Source: Candidatus Competibacteraceae bacterium
GTDB taxonomy: Bacteria > Pseudomonadota > Gammaproteobacteria > Competibacterales > Competibacteraceae
Assembly (NCBI GenBank): GCA_016713505.1
Contig: JADJPA010000002.1
Span: 248,001-312,000 of the forward strand
DNA: 64,000 nt
Reading direction: 5' to 3'
Positions within the stretch are counted from its first letter, which is position 1. Every line of letters begins with the position of its first letter. Positions 33,148-40,634 of this stretch are shown here, in pieces. The notes under the pieces were generated by a model that was not told the origin of the DNA, searched no databases, and saw nothing but the letters and a program-made list of their open reading frames with translations. The position numbers and the translations under genes are program-made.

Positions 33148-33327
33148 TTACTCGGCTTCCTTGGACGAGTGGGTCAGAAAATCCCGAATGAACCGCCGCA
33201 CCTCCCTCGAAGCGGTAGTATCCATTTCTTGACAAGTTTCGATGAACGCATCGCGCAACGTCGCCTCGATCCGGACCACCAGCTTTACATCATCGTCCTT
33301 GCTGGATTTCTTTTTGCTTTTCCCCAT
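33148..33327 (-). CDS. Ribbon-helix-helix DNA-binding protein, 59 residues
   Basis: A 59-codon gene. The sequence opens with a lysine-rich arm (GKSKKKSSKDDD), then VKLVVRIEATLRDAFIETCQ, then TTASREVRRFIRDFL: an RHH fold of Arc/MetJ/CopG type, with the DNA-contact beta strand KLVVRIE and the two helices. A perfect palindrome TTGTATATACAA lies just upstream and is a natural self-operator. Such proteins occur as plasmid copy-number or partition regulators and as antitoxins; no toxin gene is adjacent. Position 400 bp from parB fits a plasmid-maintenance role. No clear ribosome binding site is visible. Confidence 0.75.
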   Translation of the reverse strand: MGKSKKKSSKDDDVKLVVRIEATLRDAFIETCQEMDTTASREVRRFIRDFLTHSSKEAE

Positions 33328-33341
33328 CGGAAAAATCTATT

Positions 33342-33353
33342 TTGTATATACAA
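33342..33353. promoter_or_regulatory. Palindromic operator candidate upstream of the RHH gene
   Basis: TTGTATATACAA is a perfect 12-bp palindrome 15 bp upstream of the RHH start. RHH repressors commonly bind such AT-rich palindromes over their own promoters. Confidence 0.55.
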
Positions 33354-33571
33354 GGATAATACATAGTATGAATTTAGTTTTCTGTCAATGGTTGTTTTGC
33401 AAGCGGTGACGGCTTTACTGGAAAAACGTGACAGTCGCGCTTCGCCGATTGCAACGGTAAGACTGAAGGAGTGAGAGTGACTAAAGGCTGCTCGGGTGGC
33501 GACGGCAAGGAGGCGGGGCTTGATGGCCGTGGCCGGGATCGCACCCGTTACTGTCAAAGGCGAATCGGCAA

Positions 33572-33600
33572 TAAAAAGACCGCGCCTGGAGTGGCGCGGT
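33572..33600 (-). terminator. Rho-independent terminator of the parAB operon
   Basis: Reading leftward, ACCGCGCC / GGCGCGGT (8 bp, perfect, six-base loop, 33579-33600) is followed by CTTTTTATT. It lies about 140 bp beyond the parB stop in the direction of parAB transcription. The 33601-33740 stretch between is strongly AT-rich with no gene. Confidence 0.8.
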
Positions 33601-33740
33601 AAAGTGAGGTCTACCACAAACATTGTTGATATATAATTTTTACATTATATCGTTTTTATAAAAAAATTCAAGTAAAACACGATAAACGGTAAAATAACTG
33701 TTATTAATATTAAATTACTTACAGATGTAAAATTAAATTA

Positions 33741-34625
33741 TCATTTATCGGCTTTATTGATTCCAATGGTGGATAGAATTCCATCGCACTCCTCAAGGCT
33801 GGAAAAGCTGATTTCGATACGCCCGTAACCGCGAGCGGCGTCGTAGCGCAACCGGACCGGGGCAGCCAGCCGCTCTCGCAAGCGTTCCTCCAACCGAACC
33901 AGGTCAGGATCGCGCGCTACGGTCGAGCGCGACGGTGGGGAAGCGGCCAGCAGCGTCCGGCGTCGCTCCAGCTCGCGCACGCTCCAGCCGGCTGCGGCGG
34001 TTTGTTCGGCCAGCCGGACTTGCGCCGCGCGCGACAAACCGAGCAGCGTTTTTCCGTGGCCGGCTTCCAGCTTTCCGTCTTCGATCAGCTCTTGCACCTT
34101 CGGATCGAGGCTCAACAAGCGCAGCGCCTTGCTGATGGCCGGTTGCGACAGGCCGAGCAGTTCCGCCAGTTGCTCCTGAGTCAGGTCGAACTCCTCGCGC
34201 AACCGCCGCAGCGCCCGCCCTTCCTCGATCGGGTTCAGGGCGCGGCGCAACAGATTTTCCACCAGGGCGATGGCGGCGGCGGTGCGGTCGTCGGCTTCCC
34301 GCAGTACGGCCGGCACGCTGCTCAAACCGGCCTGTTGCGCCGCCCGCCAGCGCATGTGGCCGGCCAGAATCTCGTAACTGCCGTCCGCCAGCGGCCGGAC
34401 CACCAGCGGCTCGATGATGCCGAACTGGCGGACGCTGCGTTCCAGTTCGGCCAGATAGTCGTCATCGGTACGGTGCCGGGGCTGGTAGCGGCCGGCGATG
34501 ATCCGGTCGAGCTCCAGTTGGCGGATGGCGCCGTCATCGTCGCTTTTCAGCAGGCTGCCGTTGAAGCTGTGACCGCCGGCACCGATCCAGTCGCTCAAGC
34601 TTTTCAGCGGTTTGCGGCGGCTCAT
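33741..34625 (-). CDS. parB: ParB partition protein
   Basis: 294 residues from the ATG at 34625, which overlaps the parA stop as ATGA. Domain order: basic tail, N-terminal ParB/CTPase domain (about 35-130, with IIAGRYQPRHRTDDDYLAELERSV in outline and GIIEPLVVRPL), HTH domain (about 140-230) with LTQEQLAELLGLSQPAISKALRLLSL, then a C-terminal dimer domain. Box II reads AGHMRWRAA where chromosomal ParB has GERRWRA, so the CTP-binding arginine motif is altered. The HTH has SQPAISKALRLL where chromosomal ParB has a SRSxVAN motif, so it probably does not bind canonical parS. Both points argue for a plasmid-type partner of the ParA next door. Confidence 0.92.
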   Translation of the reverse strand: MSRRKPLKSLSDWIGAGGHSFNGSLLKSDDDGAIRQLELDRIIAGRYQPRHRTDDDYLAELERSVRQFGIIEPLVVRPLADGSYEILAGHMRWRAAQQAGLSSVPAVLREADDRTAAAIALVENLLRRALNPIEEGRALRRLREEFDLTQEQLAELLGLSQPAISKALRLLSLDPKVQELIEDGKLEAGHGKTLLGLSRAAQVRLAEQTAAAGWSVRELERRRTLLAASPPSRSTVARDPDLVRLEERLRERLAAPVRLRYDAARGYGRIEISFSSLEECDGILSTIGINKADK

Positions 34626-35827
34626 ACGATCACCTTGGCGCGGTGCTCGGCCGCCTCGATGCCGCTGAGCACTTCCTGTTGCCAGAGCTGGCGCACCGCC
34701 AGCAGGATTTCGGAATTGACGCCATCCAGCATCATCACCGCCCGGTTGTAGGTGTCGCGGGAACCGCGCGGCTGGTCGATCTCGTAGATACTGACCTGAT
34801 CGCTGGCGGATTTTTGCAGCTCCTTGGTCAGGCCCATCCGGTTGCTGAGCAGCAATTCGCCGTAAGCGCCGTTGATCACGGCGATGTTGTTGAGGGTTTC
34901 GGTGCTGGCGTCCACCTTGGTCAGCAGGATGCTCAGCCGCTGCACGTTGATTTCCCGCTCGTACAGCGCGCAAATCTGCTCCAGGATGCGGAAGTATTGA
35001 ACGCTGGAGGAAATGTCGTACATGTGCGGGACGATGGGCATAACGATCAGATTGGCGGCGGCGATGGCGTTCAATGACAGCATCCCCAGCGAGGGTGGGG
35101 TATCGATCACGACGATGTCGTAGCCGTCCTCGATCTCTTTCAGCGCCCGGTGCAGTCGCACCGGCGGCGGTCCCAGCGCTTCATTGTAGCGCTCCTCCGG
35201 TTGCGACAGCCGCCAGTCGGTGTATTGCAGGGCCAGTCGGGCCGGAAGCAAGTCGAGATTTTCCCAATGAGTGGGTTTGACCGCTTTTTCGATCAGCGCC
35301 GGGCTTTCGGTCAGAGCTGGAAACAGGTCGTCACCGTCGCCGAGATCGAGATCGGGGATGAAACCGAACGCGCCGGTGGCGGTGGCTTGGGGGTCGGCGT
35401 CCACCAGCAGGACGCGGTAGCCCTCACGCGCCAGATATTGCGTGAAATGCAGCGACATGGTGGTTTTCGCCACGCCGCCCTTGAGGTTGGAAAACACCAC
35501 TCGCACGCAGCCGGCGCCGAGCGGCCGGCCGGGCCGTTTGCCGATGGCGGCGCGGATGCGGTTGACCTCGTTGTAGTTGTAAATCCGCCGCTGGATCGAG
35601 CCGGCTTCCACCAACCGGGGTTCGGGCAAGTCGCCGCGCAGTTCCAAATTACGGATGTGACTGGCGGTGCAACCGGCCAGTTGCGCCGCCCGTTCGATGC
35701 CGAACTCGGGCAAGCTCTTGACGGTGTGTCGCGCCTCTAGCGCATCCAGCAAACGGCGCTGCATCTGGCCGCCGCGCTCCGCCGCGTTGCGGCACAGGGT
35801 TCTGAAATTGAATCGCATCGCTTGCAT
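34622..35827 (-). CDS. parA: ParA partition ATPase with N-terminal HTH
   Basis: 401 residues from the ATG at 35827 (GGAG eight bases upstream). The first ~110 residues contain a MerR-like helix-turn-helix (FGIERAAQLAGCTASHIRNL, then a wing with IYNYNEVNRIRAAIG), followed by the ParA/MinD ATPase with the deviant Walker A motif NLKGGVAKTT, VDADPQATATGAFG and VVIDTPPSLGMLSLNAI. An HTH-ParA of this length is the type Ia form found on plasmids such as P1 and on secondary chromosomes; it usually represses its own operon. The cluster of inverted repeats at 36001-36087 is the likely operator or centromere. Confidence 0.93.
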   Translation of the reverse strand: MQAMRFNFRTLCRNAAERGGQMQRRLLDALEARHTVKSLPEFGIERAAQLAGCTASHIRNLELRGDLPEPRLVEAGSIQRRIYNYNEVNRIRAAIGKRPGRPLGAGCVRVVFSNLKGGVAKTTMSLHFTQYLAREGYRVLLVDADPQATATGAFGFIPDLDLGDGDDLFPALTESPALIEKAVKPTHWENLDLLPARLALQYTDWRLSQPEERYNEALGPPPVRLHRALKEIEDGYDIVVIDTPPSLGMLSLNAIAAANLIVMPIVPHMYDISSSVQYFRILEQICALYEREINVQRLSILLTKVDASTETLNNIAVINGAYGELLLSNRMGLTKELQKSASDQVSIYEIDQPRGSRDTYNRAVMMLDGVNSEILLAVRQLWQQEVLSGIEAAEHRAKVIV

Positions 35828-36279
35828 GAGGTCCGCTCCCACTGAATGCCAGCCTGATCCTGATTTTATCGCATGAACGCCAAATTTTCGGATTTAACTG
35901 AAAAGCGACTTGATCGATGAGTTTCGGTTAAAGCGCCGCGAGCGGCTGGCTGTTGGTGACGGCTCACCGTGCAAACACCAAAACCGTGCGGCGGGCCGCC
36001 GTCAATGAATTGACAACGCAGCGGGCCGCTCGCGCAGAGTGGGCCAAGTCAAATTATTGACGTCCTGTTTTTTATCAAGATATTGATTATTAACTTATTT
36101 TAATTGGTATTGTTCTTGCAAAACGTCTCGTGGGATTCCGGGAAAGCGAACAGGTAACGGTTAAAGGAGGAATCGTTACGTTCGAGTGGGAGACGTTGTG
36201 AGTATTGAAAGCTGCCAAAAACTGCGTCAACGCGTGAATCAGTCACGAGCGACGGTCAGGGAATCACTACGAAGGTAGG
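35828..36279. other. Upstream region between parA and the GGDEF gene
   Basis: 452 bp between divergently read genes. It holds the three TCAA-N4-TTGA sites listed separately, two GCGGGCCGC blocks (around 35990 and 36020), and an AT-rich patch at 36050-36120. A 26-codon ORF (36198-36278, GTG start) ends two bases before the GGDEF start and might be a leader peptide, but it has no family support. I searched for a GEMM-type c-di-GMP riboswitch and did not see one. Confidence 0.4.
36001..36087. promoter_or_regulatory. Three TCAA-N4-TTGA inverted repeats upstream of parA
   Basis: GTCAATGAATTGAC (36001-36014), GTCAAATTATTGAC (36048-36061) and ATCAAGATATTGAT (36074-36087) share the pattern (A/G)TCAA-N4-TTGA(C/T). 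The first two are also each preceded by GGGCC within a few bases. A cluster of this sort upstream of an HTH-ParA gene is expected for the par operator or for a parS-type centromere. Binding protein is inferred. Confidence 0.6.
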
Positions 36280-37161
36280 ATGAAAATGAAAACCAAGATG
36301 AGGCGTTTTCTTGAAATCTCCGTTCAAGCATTCGCATTGATAGGCGTCTGGCGCGGGGCTTCGGCGATGGTGTCAGGCGGCATGGCGACCGAGCAATGGG
36401 GGGTGTTGCAAACACTGGAGCCGTACGCTATTTCAGCGACCCTGTTGGCGATCATCGGCTCGTTCGCCGCGACGCAAGCCGGACTTCACGGGTGGCGCAA
36501 GCTGCAAAAAGTCACTCACGCCAAAGAGCGGACCGCGCAACCCGCGTTGGCCGGCGAGCCGCTGTCGTTGATGGTCGGGCAAGACCGGTTGATTGCGGAC
36601 CTGCAAAACCAGGTGGTTGTGTTGAGCAAAGAGAAAGAAATGCTGGCTCGTTTGTTGAAGGAAAAGAGCGAAACCATGCGCAAAGACCCGCTGACGGGTG
36701 TTTATAACCGGCTCGCTTACGAAGATCAGCTACAAAACGAGTATCAGCGTTGGAAACGCTTCGGCAATCCTTTGAGCTTTGTGATCTGGGATATCGATCG
36801 CTTCAAGGACATCAACGACCGCTACGGCCACGCGGCCGGCGACGAGGTATTGCGCGGCGTGGCCCAGCAATTGGCCGGCCGCATCCGCAGTACGGATTTT
36901 ATCGCGCGCTTCGGCGGCGAGGAATTCGCCATGCTGTTGCCGGGGGCGGACAACGCGGCCGCGTTCAACGTCGCCGACAAGCTGCGTCGCAACATCGCGG
37001 AAGCACAGTTCAGCCATAATGGCGTGACGATTCCGGTGACGATTTCCTGCGGCGTGGCCGGTTTTGAAGCGGGCGATGCTCCAGAAAGCGTGTTCGACCG
37101 AGCCGATCAGGCTCTTTACCGGGCCAAGCAGGCGGGCCGGAACCGTTGCTGGCAGCTCTGA
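36280..37161 (+). CDS. Membrane-anchored diguanylate cyclase
   Basis: 293 residues: two hydrophobic spans (about 10-30 and 50-68), a short coiled coil (about 100-130) and a GGDEF domain (about 135-290). The signature is FGGEEFAMLLPG, with KDPLTGVYNRLAYEDQL at the start and DIDRFKDINDRYGHAAGD for substrate and metal binding. GGEEF is an active variant. No RxxD product-inhibition site is obvious before GGEEF. It lies beside the flagellar genes, so it may feed c-di-GMP to FleQ or to motor brakes; that is inference. Confidence 0.92.
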   Translation: MKMKTKMRRFLEISVQAFALIGVWRGASAMVSGGMATEQWGVLQTLEPYAISATLLAIIGSFAATQAGLHGWRKLQKVTHAKERTAQPALAGEPLSLMVGQDRLIADLQNQVVVLSKEKEMLARLLKEKSETMRKDPLTGVYNRLAYEDQLQNEYQRWKRFGNPLSFVIWDIDRFKDINDRYGHAAGDEVLRGVAQQLAGRIRSTDFIARFGGEEFAMLLPGADNAAAFNVADKLRRNIAEAQFSHNGVTIPVTISCGVAGFEAGDAPESVFDRADQALYRAKQAGRNRCWQL

Positions 37162-37266
37162 CGCGGCTCGACTGGAACCCGCTTGACAGAATGGCTGGCC
37201 GACCGGCGAAACACCGGTCGCCGCGAAATCCGCAACGGGATTGAGCGAGCGGAGCAGTCACGGATA

Positions 37267-37731
37267 TCACGCCTTCGCAATCGGCTGATTGCGGCTGCCG
37301 AACACCTTGCGGCTGTCCTGATCGTACAGGAAATCCAAGGAATCACGACCGTGCAGGATGGCCAGCGTCCGCTCGACGTGGTTGCGGCTGGCGGCGATCA
37401 CCGCGCCGTTCACATCATTTTGCGCGCGGACCTGCTGGGCGGTTTGTTCCAGCGCACCCCATAGCGTGTCAATTTCTCGCCGCTGCGCGACCGGCAACTT
37501 CTCGACATGGGATGTCCAGTGCCGGGCATCGGCGATTCCCTGGGCTTTCAGATAATGCAGCCGGGCATCGGTCAACGCTCGCAGCCGCTCGACACACTGC
37601 TGTTTTTCGGTGATGACCTGCTCCAGGCCAGCTAAATCCCGCGCTTTCAAAGCGTCGTATTCGCGTTGCAGCCACTGCTGCAAGCGCTCGACCGCCGTCA
37701 ATTCTTCACGCATCAAGGTCGCCAGCGTCAT
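37267..37731 (-). CDS. flgN: Flagellar hook-filament junction chaperone FlgN
   Basis: A 154-residue, nearly all-helical protein with the FlgN pattern: LMREELTAVERLQQWLQREY, then a heptad-like ALKARDLAGLEQVITEKQQ and a C-terminal NGAVIAASRNHVERTLAILHG, which is the binding region for FlgK/FlgL. It keeps FlgK and FlgL soluble and export-ready in the cytoplasm. It is 12 bp downstream of flgM and shares the sigma-28 promoter at 38085. Confidence 0.88.
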   Translation of the reverse strand: MTLATLMREELTAVERLQQWLQREYDALKARDLAGLEQVITEKQQCVERLRALTDARLHYLKAQGIADARHWTSHVEKLPVAQRREIDTLWGALEQTAQQVRAQNDVNGAVIAASRNHVERTLAILHGRDSLDFLYDQDSRKVFGSRNQPIAKA

Positions 37732-37743
37732 TGAACCGCCTTC

Positions 37744-38043
37744 CTAGGAAAACAGCGTTTCTTCAAAGTCGGACATCTTGCGAGCGAGCCGGCTTGAATC
37801 GACCTGATAGCTGCCCTCGGCGACGGCTTTACGCAGAGCCGCGACTTTAGGGTCATCGACCGGTGGCTCCTGACGCCCGGTTTCCAATTGGCGCAAGCTC
37901 ATCGAGCCCGGCGTCAGCTGGACCTTATCGACTTCGCCGACCGGTTTGTCCGGCGTAGCCGCCACGTTCGACGGAGCGGCGCGCTCGGCGTAGCCGCCGC
38001 GAACGGGTGCGGCATAGGCGCCGTTGATAGTGTTGATGGCCAT
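37744..38043 (-). CDS. flgM: Anti-sigma-28 factor FlgM
   Basis: 99 residues from the ATG at 38043. The first half is disordered and Ala/Pro-rich; the second half has DKVQLTPGSMSL, then DPKVAALRKAVAEGSYQVD and SSRLARKMSDFEETL, the helical segment that grips sigma-28. FlgM blocks FliA until the hook is finished and is then secreted. A sigma-28 promoter lies immediately upstream, so it is made under FliA control. Confidence 0.9.
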   Translation of the reverse strand: MAINTINGAYAAPVRGGYAERAAPSNVAATPDKPVGEVDKVQLTPGSMSLRQLETGRQEPPVDDPKVAALRKAVAEGSYQVDSSRLARKMSDFEETLFS

Positions 38044-38084
38044 GGTGCAAATCCATCCCATTGGTTCAAAGAGTACGTCTGAGG

Positions 38085-38111
38085 TTATCGGCCGGATGTG
38101 GGCTGACTTTA
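38085..38111 (-). promoter_or_regulatory. Sigma-28 (FliA) promoter for flgMN
   Basis: Read leftward: TAAAGTCA (38111-38104), an 11-base spacer, then GCCGATAA (38092-38085). This agrees almost perfectly with the FliA consensus TAAAGTTT-N11-GCCGATAA. It lies 41 bp before the flgM start. Confidence 0.9.
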
Positions 38112-38123
38112 ATGGAATTTCCG

Positions 38124-38831
38124 CTAAGGTCCAACCTCGACGAGACGGCTGGCCGTCGCGGTGCCTTCGACCACCCGCTTGGAGCTTTCGTTACGCACTC
38201 GCAAGCGCTGACCCAGCTCCGCGTCGCCCAACGCGATCCCGCTGGAGCGAACCTCCATTCCGCCCTGGCGCATGACGAGCGTGACCGTTTCACCCTGCCG
38301 GATCAGCGGCACGCCTTTGACCGCTTGCGGTACTACTACCGCCCCCGCTGGCAGGGCGCGGCGCAACTGCTTGCCGAGCAGGTTTTCGGACGTGGTGGCG
38401 TACTCCGTCAAAGTCGATAGCTCACGGCGTTCGGCTTGCAGATCGGCCGGGCTCAGGATCGTATTCTTGGCCAGGAAGCGGCTGGCGACCAACACCCGCT
38501 CGAAAACCCGCACGTTGGCTCTTTGATAGACGGTCCACGGCCGGACACCGCGGCAGCGCACGCCGACCGAGGTAGCGCCAAACGGCTTCGCGCCACCGGG
38601 TAGAAAGGCATCCAGGGCCACGGCGCATTTCGGTAACCGCAAGCGGGGGTCGAGTTCCTTGAACAGGATTTCTGGAGGTTCCGCTCGGTTGCGATAGTGC
38701 GCCGCCAGGAATTCGGAGGCGCGTTGCTGGATGGTGTCCAGCGGTTGGATCGCCTCCTCGGCTGCTCCCGCCGGTATCGTCAGCCCGCACCAGAGCGTGA
38801 GGCTACCCGCCAACCAACGCAGTCTTCGCAT
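38124..38831 (-). CDS. flgA: Flagellar P-ring assembly chaperone FlgA
   Basis: 235 residues from the ATG at 38831 (AGGAG nine bases upstream). A signal peptide (residues 1-24, LAGSLTLWCGLTIPAGA) leads to the SAF-type domain with LLGKQLRRALPAGAVVV, IRQGETVTLVMRQGGMEV and GIALGDAELGQRLRVRN. It assists FlgI polymerisation in the periplasm. It is divergent from flgB, with the usual FlgA-then-FlgMN gene order seen in Pseudomonas. Confidence 0.93.
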   Translation of the reverse strand: MRRLRWLAGSLTLWCGLTIPAGAAEEAIQPLDTIQQRASEFLAAHYRNRAEPPEILFKELDPRLRLPKCAVALDAFLPGGAKPFGATSVGVRCRGVRPWTVYQRANVRVFERVLVASRFLAKNTILSPADLQAERRELSTLTEYATTSENLLGKQLRRALPAGAVVVPQAVKGVPLIRQGETVTLVMRQGGMEVRSSGIALGDAELGQRLRVRNESSKRVVEGTATASRLVEVGP

Positions 38832-38967
38832 TCGGCCGCTCCTGATTATGGGTGGTGGCATGGGACCTCGCTCCGCCTGTAAAGCGGAGCGGCGAAGCAG
38901 TGACTATGCCACAACATACCTTCAATCAAACCGGCGGCAAGCCTCAGCATGACGCCTTATCATGAAG

Positions 38968-38983
38968 CGGCATGTCCTTTGCT
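38968..38983 (+). promoter_or_regulatory. Sigma-54 promoter upstream of flgB
   Basis: CGGCATGTCCTTTGCT has the invariant GG (38969-38970) and GC (38981-38982) separated by exactly 10 bases, with TTGC at -12. Predicted start of transcription is about 88 bp before flgB. A sigma-54 promoter here fits the FleQ/FlrC-controlled class II/III flagellar genes and the FleQ gene at the right edge. Confidence 0.7.
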
Positions 38984-39081
38984 TCTGCTAAAGAAGTATC
39001 ACGGGCGCGCCGTTTTTCCGGCGCTGGTCCGTCCCAATCAACGATCTGTTCGCGTCGGATACGGTTTCAGGAGTTGCGGAA

Positions 39082-39471
39082 ATGGCCATCGGTTTCGAAC
39101 GAGCCTTGAGCGTCCACAGCCAGGCGTTGGAAGTGCGCTCTCGCCGCGCCGAGATTTTGGCGGCCAATCTGGCTAACGCCGATACTCCCAATTATCAGGC
39201 CCGCGATCTGGATTTTAAAGCCACCTTGGCCGGTTTGCAGGATCGGCAAGGCGCGCTTGAGGTGACCCACGCCGCGCACCTGCAAGCCAAAGGCGGAGCG
39301 CCCGGCGCACCGCTGTATCGGACGCCGGCTCAGATGGCGATAGACGGTAACACGGTCGAGGAAGAGCAGGAAAAAGCGGCCTTCGCCGACAACGCCTTAC
39401 GCTATCAAGCCAGCTTGCAGTTCATGGGCAACCGCGTGCAGGGCCTGCTGGCCGCCATCCGTGGAGAGTAA
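39082..39471 (+). CDS. flgB: Flagellar proximal rod protein FlgB
   Basis: 129 residues, started at ATG 39082 after an AGGAG. The N-terminal rod-protein motif is clear: EVRSRRAEILAANLANADTPNYQARDLDF, in outline, and the C-terminus ends LQFMGNRVQGLLAAIRGE, matching the paired helices of axial proteins. It is the first gene of a run flgBCDEFGHI-SPOR-flgJKL in one direction, with 3-40 bp gaps, consistent with one long operon. Confidence 0.95.
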   Translation: MAIGFERALSVHSQALEVRSRRAEILAANLANADTPNYQARDLDFKATLAGLQDRQGALEVTHAAHLQAKGGAPGAPLYRTPAQMAIDGNTVEEEQEKAAFADNALRYQASLQFMGNRVQGLLAAIRGE

Positions 39472-39474
39472 TGA

Positions 39475-39888
39475 ATGTCCTTGTTGAAAGTTTTCGATAT
39501 TTCAGGTTCGGCGTTGCGGGCGCAGACCGTGCGCCTCAACACCACCGCCAGCAACATGGCCAATACCGACAGCATCAGCAGCAGCACGGCAAACACCTAT
39601 CGAGCGCGCCAGCCGGTGTTCGCAACGCAACTCGACGCCGCCGGAAATGAAGCCGAAGTGGCCGGCGTGGACGTGTTGGGCATCGTCGAGAGCCAAGCGC
39701 CGCTGCGGCGGGAGTATCGGCCGGACCATCCGCTCGCCGACCCGCAAGGCTACGTCAATCTGCCGAACGTCAATCCGGTCGAGGAAATGGCCAACATGAT
39801 TTCCGCGTCGCGCTCCTATCAGAGCAATGTGGAAGTGCTCAACACCTCCAAGCAGATGCTGATGCGCACGCTCGCTTTGGGCGATTAA
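39475..39888 (+). CDS. flgC: Flagellar proximal rod protein FlgC
   Basis: 137 residues. FDISGSALRAQTVRLNTTASNMANTDS at the start and VNPVEEMANMISASRSYQSN near the end are the rod-protein signatures. It starts 3 bp after the flgB stop. Assembles with FlgB, FlgF and FliE into the periplasmic rod. Confidence 0.95.
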   Translation: MSLLKVFDISGSALRAQTVRLNTTASNMANTDSISSSTANTYRARQPVFATQLDAAGNEAEVAGVDVLGIVESQAPLRREYRPDHPLADPQGYVNLPNVNPVEEMANMISASRSYQSNVEVLNTSKQMLMRTLALGD

Positions 39889-39902
39889 CCAGGAAAAACA
39901 CC

Positions 39903-40607
39903 ATGACGACCACCTCCGGCGCCGGCATGAGCGGACTCGATTCGACGCTGTTCGACAGCATAAACGCCAGCTCGAAACCCAAGACCGACACGAAAAAAGC
40001 CAACGATCAAATGGATCAGGCGGATTTCCTGCGGCTGATGACCACGCAGCTCAAGAATCAAGACCCCACCAAGCCGCTCGACGGCCAGCAATTCATGGCG
40101 CAACTGGCCCAGTTCAGCACCCTGAACGGCATCATCGAGATGAAGCAGTCGCTCGATACCCTCACCCAGTCGCTTCAGTCGATGAACGCCTTGCAAGCGT
40201 CCAATCTAGTCGGCCACTCGGTGTTGGTCGACGGCCAGAAAGCCTACCTCAACGCGGAAGGCCCCATCGCTGGCCGCGCCAACATCACCGAAACCGCCAA
40301 CAAGGTCACGGTGGTCGTCACCAGTGCCGCGGGTAGCGAAATCCGACGGATCGATCTGGGCGCGAAACCGAAAGGACCTGTGGATTTTCAGTGGGACGGG
40401 CTGGACGGCAACGGCGCGCGGGTGGCGCCAGGTTTGTACACCTTCCGGGTGGAAGGGACGGTGGCCGACGGCAAGAGCAGCAGTTTTGACACGCAGTTCT
40501 GGACCAAGGTCGACAGCGTTTCGCTGGGCCAGACCGGCAAGGAGACTACCTTGAATCTCGCCGGCATCGGCAGCTACGGCCTCAGTCAGGTCAAAGAAGT
40601 TCATTAA
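39903..40607 (+). CDS. flgD: Flagellar hook-cap protein FlgD
   Basis: 234 residues. The FlgD N-terminal signature is DFLRLMTTQLKNQDPTKPLDGQQFMAQLAQFST, in outline (residues 40-70), followed by the Tudor/FnIII-like part with PVDFQWDGLDGNGARVAPGLYTFRV. It caps the growing hook while FlgE subunits insert. Confidence 0.95.
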   Translation: MTTTSGAGMSGLDSTLFDSINASSKPKTDTKKANDQMDQADFLRLMTTQLKNQDPTKPLDGQQFMAQLAQFSTLNGIIEMKQSLDTLTQSLQSMNALQASNLVGHSVLVDGQKAYLNAEGPIAGRANITETANKVTVVVTSAAGSEIRRIDLGAKPKGPVDFQWDGLDGNGARVAPGLYTFRVEGTVADGKSSSFDTQFWTKVDSVSLGQTGKETTLNLAGIGSYGLSQVKEVH

Positions 40608-40634
40608 TCCTAGGTATCCGCAAGGAGATTAAAA

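Noticed and set aside
36090..36279. c-di-GMP (GEMM) riboswitch before the GGDEF gene
   Set aside because: No GEMM core sequence was visible.
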